From: FEN-1297 sp964530445
Lineage (GTDB): Bacteria; Bacteroidota; Ignavibacteria; Ignavibacteriales; Ignavibacteriaceae
Reading direction: 5' to 3'
DNA length: 16,105 nt
NCBI GenBank assembly: GCA_964530445.1
Contig: CAZHBJ010000072.1
Coordinates: 1 to 16,105 of the forward strand
In this document: piece after piece, positions 1 through 6,216 of the stretch
How the letters are laid out: every line of letters starts with the position of its first letter
Position numbering within the stretch: the first letter of the stretch is position 1
Made by a program: the position numbers and the translations under genes
The notes under the pieces: model-generated
What the model was told of the DNA's origin: nothing
Seen by the model: the letters and a program-made list of their open reading frames with translations, nothing else
The model's database searches: none

Positions 1-52
1 GAGCGCTTGAATGGCATTCAAGAGGTCAGGAGTTCGATCCTCCTTAGCTCCA
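1..52 (+). tRNA. tRNA-Ala (anticodon GGC), 5' part outside the window
   Basis: Only the 3' two-thirds is present. The anticodon stem pairs 6-10 (CTTGA) with 18-22 (TCAAG) around loop ATGGCAT, so the anticodon is GGC (13-15), which reads Ala codon GCC. The T arm pairs 28-32 (AGGAG) with 40-44 (CTCCT) around TTCGATC. The acceptor 3' strand 45-51 (TAGCTCC) has T at tRNA position 70, as needed for the G3:U70 pair that alanyl-tRNA synthetase recognises, although the partner base is not visible. The discriminator is A52, and CCA is not encoded (the next bases are CAA). Confidence 0.9.
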
Positions 53-53
53 C

Positions 54-91
54 AAGGCTTCGTTTTAAGCCTGAGCGAAAAAGGAAGCCTT
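54..91. repeat. Nested inverted repeat just after tRNA-Ala
   Basis: AAGGCTTC (54-61) is perfectly complementary to GAAGCCTT (84-91). An inner, competing hairpin pairs AGGCTT (55-60) with AAGCCT (67-72) around CGTTTT. A further small stem, CGGC...GCCG, lies in 95-116. No T-run follows, so this is not an obvious terminator. The spacer from 92 to 212 shows no ORF or other recognisable element. It may be a tRNA-processing structure or the remnant of a repeat. Confidence 0.4.
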
Positions 92-212
92 CCACGGCGT
101 AACGAAGTGAAGCCGGGATAATAGACAATAAAAAATAATTAGCTCAAAACTTCGCCTCTGCAGGCAAGCTTCATTTAAGCGATGTGAAAACGTTGGTCAA
201 CAAGGCAAATTC

Positions 213-240
213 CGGATTAACTGAATAAGCCGTTTTTTTT
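213..240 (+). terminator. Rho-independent terminator-like hairpin after tRNA-Ala
   Basis: CGGATTA (213-219) pairs with TAAGCCG (226-232) with one mismatch around a six-base loop. Eight T residues follow directly (233-240). It would end the tRNA-Ala transcript about 160 bases downstream of the tRNA. The stem is short, so it is only moderately convincing. Confidence 0.5.
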
Positions 241-265
241 ATGCAAATTTTTAAATTCGAACAAG

Positions 266-296
266 TTGCATAAAGAAGGTGAAAATATTATTTTTG
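266..296 (+). promoter_or_regulatory. Bacteroidota-type promoter for the downstream tRNA
   Basis: TTG at 266-268 is followed, after 20 bases, by TATTTTTG at 289-296. This matches the known Bacteroidota primary-sigma consensus TTG-N19-21-TAnnTTTG. The predicted start is near 303, nine bases before the mature tRNA 5' end at 312. The element supports an FCB-group host. It is a sequence match only, with no expression evidence. Confidence 0.5.
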
Positions 297-311
297 GAGG
301 CTAAATTTTTG

Positions 312-385
312 GGGCTCGTAGCTCAGTTGGTTAGAGCAGCTGACTCATAATCAGCGGGTCGGAGGTTCAAGTCCTTCCGGGCCCA
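312..385 (+). tRNA. tRNA with CAT anticodon, probably elongator tRNA-Met
   Basis: This is a full 74-base cloverleaf. The acceptor pairs GGGCTCG (312-318) with CGGGCCC (378-384), with one G-U pair. The D arm is GCTC/GAGC. The anticodon stem is GCTGA/TCAGC around CTCATAA, giving anticodon CAT. The T arm is GGAGG-TTCAAGT-CCTTC, and the discriminator is A385. CCA is not encoded. It is not the initiator type, because position 1 pairs normally and the anticodon stem lacks the three G-C pairs typical of initiators. A lysidine-modified tRNA-Ile2 has the same genomic anticodon and cannot be excluded by eye. Confidence 0.93.
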
Positions 386-387
386 CT

Positions 388-427
388 AAAAAAAGCTCGA
401 TAATTTTTAATCGAGCTTTTTCTTTTT
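388..427 (+). terminator. Rho-independent terminator after the CAT tRNA
   Basis: AGCTCGA (394-400) and TCGAGCT (411-417) form a perfect stem. It is extended by the A-run before it and the T-run after it (418-427, interrupted once), around a TAATTTTTAA loop. It begins within a few bases of the tRNA 3' end, as expected for a single-tRNA transcript. Confidence 0.85.
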
Positions 428-532
428 ACAATCTTAAATTTATTAACATTTCTATAGAATTACATACCCATCTAGTTTTGTGCTTATCGAGATTTTACAT
501 TATGTGCTTATTCATTTAAAAATAAAAACATC

Positions 533-670
533 TTATTTGAAGCCTTTAATTTTAGTAGTCATTGCTAAAACTAATTTTAAATCTTCATCCAAAGGAACTA
601 TTAAACCTGCTCGCAGTATAAGCATCTGATATTGCTTTAAAAAAATATTGAATACCACCGAATAAGTAAT
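533..670 (-). other. Possible small ORF or gene remnant in the 428-742 intergenic stretch
   Basis: The 428-742 stretch has no convincing gene. On the minus strand a frame stays open from 670 to a TAA at 533-535. Its second half reads like protein (…GLIVPLDEDLKLVLAMTT…), with an internal ATG at 623-625 giving 30 residues. No Shine-Dalgarno sequence is visible before that ATG, and I recognise no family. It could be the 3' tail of a decayed gene, a very small protein, or chance. Confidence 0.22.
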
Positions 671-742
671 TTATTAAAGGCGGATAAATAATGTTCTCTT
701 TAAAATGATTAAAGTATTTTTAATTAAAAGGGAGAGCTTATT

Positions 743-1393
743 TTGGATAAACTTAATTCTGTACATGATAAATCTTACTGTATTAAATTATGTACAAAGC
801 TGATTAATGTTAAAGTACTCTCAGCTTTTATAATTTGCGCTGTTTTGGTTTTAATAGGTACAGTCAGAATTTTATCATATTCAAAAGGCGGATTTATAGC
901 GGCTATTCTTGAAGGTACTATATTTCATCATTGTGCTTATAGACCCGAAAGTTTTCATAATGTAAGATTTTTTAAGATCTTTGCTACTCCTTCGATTGTA
1001 GCTTTAATTTATTTCTTATTCAGGGAATTAAATGATAGCGGAAACGGAAATCTAAGACATAAAATTAATAATGAATGGAGAAGAATAGATTTTAACTCCG
1101 GAATTTTTCGCTTTTGCCTGGTTACAATAATTTCACTCTGCTGGATACCTATTGAAGTTATGAAATTTCAATTCGGTAATTCATTCTATCCTAATTCTAT
1201 ATTTGAAGATTCTCTTGTTAACTCAATTGTATTAGCTGCAGGTGGAATATTATGTTTTTTCCTAATGAAATATCTATCATTTAAACCCTTAATTACACAG
1301 CTAAACAAATCTGATAGAATTAATAGGGTTAAAGATTCGAGATATCTTTTATCCAAATTTATACCGGGATCAATAGTTCTTATTACCGGTTGA
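743..1393 (+). CDS. Hypothetical four-helix membrane protein, TTG start
   Basis: I do not recognise the family of this 216-residue protein. It shows four hydrophobic segments at about residues 25-45, 77-94, 121-139 and 159-177. A basic linker lies near 104-114 and a charged C-terminal stretch at about 188-200. There is no signal-peptide cleavage site, so it is probably an inner-membrane protein. I keep the TTG start because AAGGGAG (728-734) precedes it at normal spacing. The same AATTAAAAGGGAG leader precedes the DUF3795 gene at 4055. The protein ends abruptly in a hydrophobic run (…FIPGSIVLITG), which may mean a C-terminal truncation. The serine hydrolase gene follows after 40 bases on the same strand and may be co-transcribed. 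Confidence 0.7.
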   Translation: MDKLNSVHDKSYCIKLCTKLINVKVLSAFIICAVLVLIGTVRILSYSKGGFIAAILEGTIFHHCAYRPESFHNVRFFKIFATPSIVALIYFLFRELNDSGNGNLRHKINNEWRRIDFNSGIFRFCLVTIISLCWIPIEVMKFQFGNSFYPNSIFEDSLVNSIVLAAGGILCFFLMKYLSFKPLITQLNKSDRINRVKDSRYLLSKFIPGSIVLITG

Positions 1394-1433
1394 TAATATT
1401 GAATATTTTCTTATTTAATAAGAGAGGTTAAAA

Positions 1434-2864
1434 ATGAACAAGCGTCTCCTTTTCATTTTATCCTTGTTTATAATGCAATTGGGGTGCAGCAGTAAAACTG
1501 TTGATCATAATAAGCTGTTGGGCTTTTGGGAAAAACAAATTAACAATGAATCAGGCAGCCAAAGATTCGTTTTATATTTTACCGAGATAAAAGACGGATT
1601 GGTATGCCGATTTCATTCTTATTTTAATGGGTTAAAGTTTACACCAATAACCGGGACGAATATTTATTTTGATGGGAAGTCGCTTTCTTTTACGGCGAAT
1701 CCGGCTGCTGACGTTCGTTATGAGGGAAAAGTCGATACCTTAAACGGAACGATTACAGGGAAGCTGAAGTATTCCGACGGATCGCAAATGGATTTCAATT
1801 TTAAGAAAATTTCGGATAAAGAATTATCTGAAAAATACCCAGGATTATTTAACCTTACTAAAGATCAAAATTTAATTGAACAGCCGAAGGAAATTGATGA
1901 CGGCTGGTCTGTAGGTGAATTGTCCGGAGCGGGTATAAATCAAAATTTGCTGCAGAATATGGTCGATTCGATTAATCATGGAAATTTCGGGAATGTTCAT
2001 TCTGTTTTAATTGCTAAAAACGGAAAGCTGGTATTCGAAAAATATTTCGACGGTTTTTGTCTAAAAGATTTGAACAGTTTACAATCATGTACGAAAAGTA
2101 TCGGCTCGCTTTTAACCGGTTTAGCAATTGATAAAGGTTTTATTAAAAGCGTTAATGAAAAAGTTCTCGACTTCTTTCCAGCTTATAAAAATAAAGCGGA
2201 CAAAGAATGGAAAAATGTTGAATTGAAACACCTGCTTACTATGTCAACCGGGATAGATTGGAAAAATGATATTCATGATGAAATCTATCAAATTTCAAAT
2301 GATGTTGTGGAAACTACATTCAAACAAAAGTTTTCTCATAAACCGGGACAAATATTTGAGTATAGAAGCCCTCAGATAGATTTATTAAGCGCCGTAATAA
2401 TAAAATCAGCGGGAATGTCGGTTCAGGACTTTGCAAAGAAGTATTTATTCGATCCTTTGAATATTAAAAGTTTTAATTGGAGAAATTTTAAAAAGAATAA
2501 TTATCCGCTAATGTCCGGGTCTTTGGCACTGAGTTCGAGAAGCATGTTAAAAATCGGTCAGCTTGTATTGAACGGCGGTAAGTGTAAAGGTAAGCAGATT
2601 GTTTCCAAAAAATGGATTGATGAATCGACCACATTTAAAATTAAATCCGACCAGACTTTTGACTATGGATATTTATGGTGGATTGGAGAATCACAAAATA
2701 AACCCCGGCTTAAAGCTATTTTCGCTATGGGAATAGGAGGCCGGTATATAATAATAGTTCCTAAAGAAAAATTGGTTGTGGTTACTACGGCTGATAATTC
2801 GGATATAAGGTCTGAATCACTTTTAAAAATGGTTGATGATTACATCATCAAGGCAATTGAATAA
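1434..2864 (+). CDS. Serine hydrolase, beta-lactamase/PBP-like family, probable lipoprotein
   Basis: The 476-residue protein is of the Beta-lactamase (PF00144) type, a family of DD-peptidases, esterases and class C beta-lactamases. Residues 1-18 form a hydrophobic signal ending in LGC; Cys18 is a likely lipidation site, although Gln at -3 makes the lipobox imperfect. Residues about 28-126 look like a small beta-rich domain (LLGFWEKQ…), and the hydrolase domain covers about 165-476. The catalytic SxxK motif is Ser218-Cys-Thr-Lys221. The usual Tyr-x-Asn is Tyr310-Arg-Ser312, and the third motif is GIGG near 433-436. The protein probably faces the periplasm. The substrate cannot be read from sequence. 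AGAGAGG precedes the ATG. Confidence 0.9.
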   Translation: MNKRLLFILSLFIMQLGCSSKTVDHNKLLGFWEKQINNESGSQRFVLYFTEIKDGLVCRFHSYFNGLKFTPITGTNIYFDGKSLSFTANPAADVRYEGKVDTLNGTITGKLKYSDGSQMDFNFKKISDKELSEKYPGLFNLTKDQNLIEQPKEIDDGWSVGELSGAGINQNLLQNMVDSINHGNFGNVHSVLIAKNGKLVFEKYFDGFCLKDLNSLQSCTKSIGSLLTGLAIDKGFIKSVNEKVLDFFPAYKNKADKEWKNVELKHLLTMSTGIDWKNDIHDEIYQISNDVVETTFKQKFSHKPGQIFEYRSPQIDLLSAVIIKSAGMSVQDFAKKYLFDPLNIKSFNWRNFKKNNYPLMSGSLALSSRSMLKIGQLVLNGGKCKGKQIVSKKWIDESTTFKIKSDQTFDYGYLWWIGESQNKPRLKAIFAMGIGGRYIIIVPKEKLVVVTTADNSDIRSESLLKMVDDYIIKAIE

Positions 2865-2934
2865 TTAACCGGAAGATATATTATAAATTTTAAAAATCTG
2901 TTTAATTAACTTGTTTTATGGTTCTATTTTTTAA

Positions 2935-3492
2935 TTAAGCTTTATTTAATTTGGATTCGGATGATTTCTTTTTAGACAACAGCGGTATTACTCCTAATAT
3001 AATTGCAACTATTACAACACAAATAGAACCGATTAATTCGGGTTTTACAGTCATTATGAATACAGTACCAAGCCCGACGGAAAGTTCCGATTGAAGATGG
3101 TTTATTAGTTTTACTTTAATTATATATTTGTGTAATTCATCATTTGATTTCTCAGAGTTCGAGTCTAAATACTCTCTTAAAGTTCTAATCCTTTTGCCTA
3201 ATACAATTGAACTATGCAAAACAAGATAAAGCCAGAGGAGGAATGAAACTATTATCCAGGGAGTCCATCCCCATTTAGTCGAAGCCATATATGCCCCGGT
3301 TAATAATAACAATATACCGGAACTTATAAAAATCGATTTAAGTGATGAAAGAACTTTACTCCATTCATTAATTTGAATTTTGTTGTCTGCCAGTTGAAGC
3401 CTGACCATTCCAACCCATGCAATTGCCATTCCCATAAATAATGCGAGGGCACTTGAAATATGTAAAAATAAGATTACAAAATAGAATTGCAT
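2935..3492 (-). CDS. Small integral membrane protein, DUF2269-like
   Basis: The 185-residue protein has about five hydrophobic segments, near residues 4-30, 52-72, 77-97, 132-149 and 152-172, and a lysine-rich C-terminus. The N-terminal LHISSALALFMGM pattern, with a histidine in the first helix, recalls DUF2269-type and related membrane proteins that have 'LHxxxA' near the start. That resemblance is weak and no function follows from it. AAAGGG lies upstream of the ATG on the minus strand. The gene is convergent with the serine hydrolase, with 70 AT-rich bases between the two stops. It stands alone on its strand. Confidence 0.7.
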   Translation of the reverse strand: MQFYFVILFLHISSALALFMGMAIAWVGMVRLQLADNKIQINEWSKVLSSLKSIFISSGILLLLTGAYMASTKWGWTPWIIVSFLLWLYLVLHSSIVLGKRIRTLREYLDSNSEKSNDELHKYIIKVKLINHLQSELSVGLGTVFIMTVKPELIGSICVVIVAIILGVIPLLSKKKSSESKLNKA

Positions 3493-4054
3493 AAATTGAA
3501 CCCTTTAATTATTAAAAGAAATAATTTATAATTTTATTAATATACATTATTACAAAACCTGCTGCAAAATTTTAATGTGATAGAAGGCATCTTTAATTTG
3601 AAATGATTATTGGTCCAAAATAAATCGTTATCTGGAAATTTGTTCTGTAAATTACAGGAAGACAAAACAATTAAATTTAGGAATAATTTCATCCTTGCAA
3701 GAATCTTTAGAATTCTGCCGGCGCGGAATAATTTCAAGTTAGGATTGACTAAAAAGTAATATTTCTCTTTAAAAATAGAACACGGATAACACTGAATGAA
3801 CAGATTTTTACAGTTATTTTAATAAGAAATTACTTAATAGACGACCAATTTGATTGAACAAAATAAAAATTATTTGTTGTGAGCTAAACAATTAATCGGA
3901 TTATTTGTAAATTACCATAAATAAAAAGAAAACTTCTATCTAATATGGGTAATATTATGAACGGAAGTTTATCAATTCTATTTCGCATTACTTCCTGCTT
4001 TTGTTTATACCTTTTCCTGTAATTTAAAATATCAATTAAAAGGGAGGGATTAAA
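3493..4054. other. Intergenic stretch without a convincing gene
   Basis: These 562 bases lie between divergent genes and should hold both promoters. A 66-codon minus-strand frame (3537-3737) has poor protein character and is not called. Positions 3779-3810 contain 'AACACGGATAACACTGA' followed by 'ACAGATTTTTACAG', which resembles the degenerate ACGGAT/ACAGATTT repeats scattered in many bacterial genomes. No clear hairpin terminator or operator was found. Confidence 0.5.
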
Positions 4055-4411
4055 ATGAATGAGAGTATTGCCTACTGCGGACTCGATTGCGAAGGCTGCA
4101 AAATATATTTAGCCGCAAGAGAGACAGACAAACAAGAGAAGAAAAAAATAATTGAAGAGATTATCGATTTATGTAAGACAAATTACGGTGTTGATTTTAA
4201 TCTTGAGGATATTACGGATTGCGACGGATGCTGTTCAAGTGGAAGAGTGTTTCAAAGCTGTTTAAATTGCGAAGTACGCAGCTGCGCTATTAAAAAAGGC
4301 TTTGATAATTGTGCATTTTGCGATGAATATGCATGCGATAAACTTTCCAGAATTTTTAATATGGAGCCAAGAGCAAAAATTCGTTTAGATTTAATGAGAG
4401 CCGGAGTTTAA
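4055..4411 (+). CDS. DUF3795 cysteine-rich protein
   Basis: The 118-residue protein begins with the family's hallmark YCGLDCEGC (Cys8, Cys12, Cys15). It continues with CDGCC (56-60), CLNCEVRSCAIKKG (69-82) and CAFCDEYAC (86-94), for thirteen cysteines in total. The spacing suggests binding of metal, either zinc or an Fe-S cluster. DUF3795 has no established biochemical role, so a function would be a guess. The start is fixed by a strong Shine-Dalgarno sequence (AAGGGAGGG, 4040-4048). The Fpg-like gene starts 58 bases downstream on the same strand, so the two may form an operon. Confidence 0.9.
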   Translation: MNESIAYCGLDCEGCKIYLAARETDKQEKKKIIEEIIDLCKTNYGVDFNLEDITDCDGCCSSGRVFQSCLNCEVRSCAIKKGFDNCAFCDEYACDKLSRIFNMEPRAKIRLDLMRAGV

Positions 4412-4469
4412 TTATAATACGGCTGAAAATATAATAGGGGTTTTATAAAAAATATTAAAGGTGGAACTC

Positions 4470-5300
4470 ATGATCGAACTGCCTGAAGCAGCTGTTCTTG
4501 CTGGTCAATTAAATAAAATGATAAAGGGAAAGAAAATTAAAAAAGTTATTGCCGCTCACTCACCTCACAAATTTGCCTGGTATCAAGGAGATCCTAAAAA
4601 GTATCAATCATTATTGCAAGGCAAAACAGTAGAAAGTTCTGTTAGTGTAGGAGGTATGGTAGAAATAAAAGCCGGCGATACAGCCATGGTATTCAGTGAC
4701 GGCGTCGGGCTAAAATATTATAACGATGGAAAGCAACTTCCGGCTAAGCATCAGCTATTAATTGAATTTGATGAGAATTCGTTCATCACAGCTTCAATTC
4801 AAATGTACGGCGGAATACTTTGTTTTAAAGAAGGCGAATGCAGTAATAAATATTATTTAACCGCCAAAGAAAAACCTTCGCCTGTTGCCGTAAAGTTTAA
4901 TGAGAAATATTTTACCGGAATTTTATCTGCTGATAATATGCGAAACAAAAGTGTTAAGTTTTTACTTGCAACAGAACAGAGAATCCCGGGACTCGGCAAC
5001 GGCGTTTTACAGGATATACTATTTGATGCAAAAATTCATCCTAAAAGAAAAGTTGAAACTCTTTCCGGTAAAGACATAAAAAGTTTATACACTTCAATAA
5101 AAACTGTTTTGAAAAAAATGATTGAAAAAGGCGGAAGAGATACGGAAAAAGATTTATTCGGAAATTACGGCGGATATATTACAAAGCTTAGTAAAAATAC
5201 TGTCGGCAAACCGTGTGGTTTATGCGGTTCCGTAATTAAAAAAGAAAATTATATGGGCGGAAGCATTTATTATTGCGGTAAATGCCAAATGTTGAATTAA
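4470..5300 (+). CDS. Fpg/endonuclease VIII-like protein lacking the catalytic N-terminal proline
   Basis: The 276-residue protein has the layout of formamidopyrimidine-DNA glycosylase, a base-excision repair enzyme. The N-terminus is MIELPEA; a helix-two-turn-helix region follows with GLGN at 174-177 and IHPKRK at 189-194. A zinc finger has Cys249, Cys252, Cys269 and Cys272. Canonical Fpg/Nei begins M-P-E-L-P-E, with Pro2 as the nucleophile; here residue 2 is Ile, although Glu3 is kept. The zinc-finger Gly-Arg that contacts DNA is replaced by MGGS (262-265). ATG 4470 fits AAAGGTGG (4457-4464). The in-frame GTG at 4461 overlaps that site and would not restore Pro2. DNA binding is likely; glycosylase/lyase activity is uncertain. 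Confidence 0.85.
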   Translation: MIELPEAAVLAGQLNKMIKGKKIKKVIAAHSPHKFAWYQGDPKKYQSLLQGKTVESSVSVGGMVEIKAGDTAMVFSDGVGLKYYNDGKQLPAKHQLLIEFDENSFITASIQMYGGILCFKEGECSNKYYLTAKEKPSPVAVKFNEKYFTGILSADNMRNKSVKFLLATEQRIPGLGNGVLQDILFDAKIHPKRKVETLSGKDIKSLYTSIKTVLKKMIEKGGRDTEKDLFGNYGGYITKLSKNTVGKPCGLCGSVIKKENYMGGSIYYCGKCQMLN

Positions 5301-5353
5301 AGAAATAAAATCTGATTTTGTCATGAAGCGGATAAATCTGAAATCTATAAGAA

Positions 5354-6043
5354 TTATAAATCGAATATGAATCCCTTTTTTACAAACCGCTTATAATTTT
5401 TATTATCGAATTTATAAAGATGAGCTGCCCTCTTTACGTTATTTTTATCTTTTTCATCCAGCTTGATTAAAAGCTCCATCTTAGAAAGCTTTTTTCTGAA
5501 ATTTCGTTTATCAAATTTTGTGTCGAGGATGCTTTCATATAAGAGCTGCAGTCTGGGTATGGTAAATTTTTTAGGAAGCAGTTCAAATCCTATAGGCTGA
5601 TACCTTACTTTAGTCCTTAATTTATTAATTGCCTCTGTAATAATATTTTTATGATCGAACGAAAGAGTGGGAAGCTTTGAAAGCGGAAACCATTTTACTT
5701 CACTTGTATCGATACCGGGGTGTAACTTGTACTTATCTGGACTGACTAAAGCATAATATCCTATTGTAATAACTCTTCTATCCGGGTAGCGGTTTATATC
5801 ACCGAATGCGTGGAGCTGTTCAAGATAAATATTTTCTAGTCCGGAAGTTTCAGATAAGATTCTTTCAGCCGCTTTATCTAAATCCTCTTCCTTTAAAATA
5901 AAGCCGCCGGGTAACGCCCAATCTCCTTTGGAAGGGGCAATGGCTCTTTTAATTAATAATACTTCAAGACGGTCGTTTTCAAAGCCGAAGATTACACAAT
6001 CGATTGATAGATTATCAATTATTTTTTCAAGTTCATGTGACAT
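5354..6043 (-). CDS. Nudix-domain transcriptional regulator (NrtR/AraR-like), probable xylose regulator
   Basis: The 229-residue protein has a Nudix fold at about residues 10-145 and a C-terminal winged-helix domain at about 150-229 (RYQPIGFELLPKKFTI…). This is the NrtR architecture. The Nudix box runs 47-69, but the REUxEE core is RILSET (61-66): two of the three glutamates that bind metal are gone, which argues against hydrolase activity. In Bacteroides thetaiotaomicron the NrtR-family AraR uses such a domain to sense arabinose. Here the gene is divergent from xylB-xylA, with 173 bases between starts containing two operator-like palindromes, so xylose or xylulose is the likely effector (inference). 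No strong Shine-Dalgarno sequence is visible. Confidence 0.87.
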   Translation of the reverse strand: MSHELEKIIDNLSIDCVIFGFENDRLEVLLIKRAIAPSKGDWALPGGFILKEEDLDKAAERILSETSGLENIYLEQLHAFGDINRYPDRRVITIGYYALVSPDKYKLHPGIDTSEVKWFPLSKLPTLSFDHKNIITEAINKLRTKVRYQPIGFELLPKKFTIPRLQLLYESILDTKFDKRNFRKKLSKMELLIKLDEKDKNNVKRAAHLYKFDNKNYKRFVKKGFIFDL

Positions 6044-6132
6044 AACTGATATATTAATCCGGTATTTACTATTTGTTTTTTATTATGAAATAAAATTCCA
6101 TGTTAAATTAAGTAAAACGATTAAAAATAAAA

Positions 6133-6149
6133 AGTGTAAAAAGTACATT
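6133..6149. promoter_or_regulatory. Second, degenerate operator half of the xyl control region
   Basis: AGTGTAA-AAA-GTACATT keeps the left arm of the downstream palindrome exactly and matches five of seven bases in the right arm. Its centre (6141) is 42 bp from the centre of the perfect site (6183), which is four turns of B-DNA. Both sites would therefore lie on the same face of the helix. It lies nearer the regulator gene, so it may serve autoregulation. Confidence 0.55.
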
Positions 6150-6174
6150 TTTTGATTGCTTGTTATTGTTTAAA

Positions 6175-6191
6175 AGTGTAATTTTTACACT
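6175..6191. promoter_or_regulatory. Perfect palindromic operator candidate upstream of xylB
   Basis: AGTGTAA-TTT-TTACACT is a perfect 7+3+7 inverted repeat, ending 25 bases before the xylB ATG. Directly downstream is TATAAAAATTATAAT, a plausible -10 region, so bound protein would block transcription. Binding by the adjacent Nudix regulator is inferred from position and symmetry. I saw no further full copy elsewhere in the window. Confidence 0.7.
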
Positions 6192-6216
6192 ATAAAAATT
6201 ATAATAATAGTTTTAT

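Noticed and set aside
1..52. tRNA-Ala 3' end as an integration (attB/attL) site
   Set aside because: No duplicate of the tRNA 3' sequence and no integrase or phage gene occurs in the window.
3537..3737. 66-codon minus-strand frame with an internal MKLFLNLIVLSSC that looks like a lipoprotein signal
   Set aside because: The part after the cysteine has no protein-like pattern. The only Shine-Dalgarno-like AAGG touches the internal ATG with no spacing, so chance is the simpler reading.
3779..3810. ACGGAT/ACAGATTT-type degenerate repeat near 3.8 kb
   Set aside because: Only two degenerate units are present, too few to call a repeat array or an associated gene system.
5928..6155. 75-codon plus-strand frame across the regulator's 5' end
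   Set aside because: It lies antisense to the Nudix domain and the operator region and has no ribosome-binding site or protein character.
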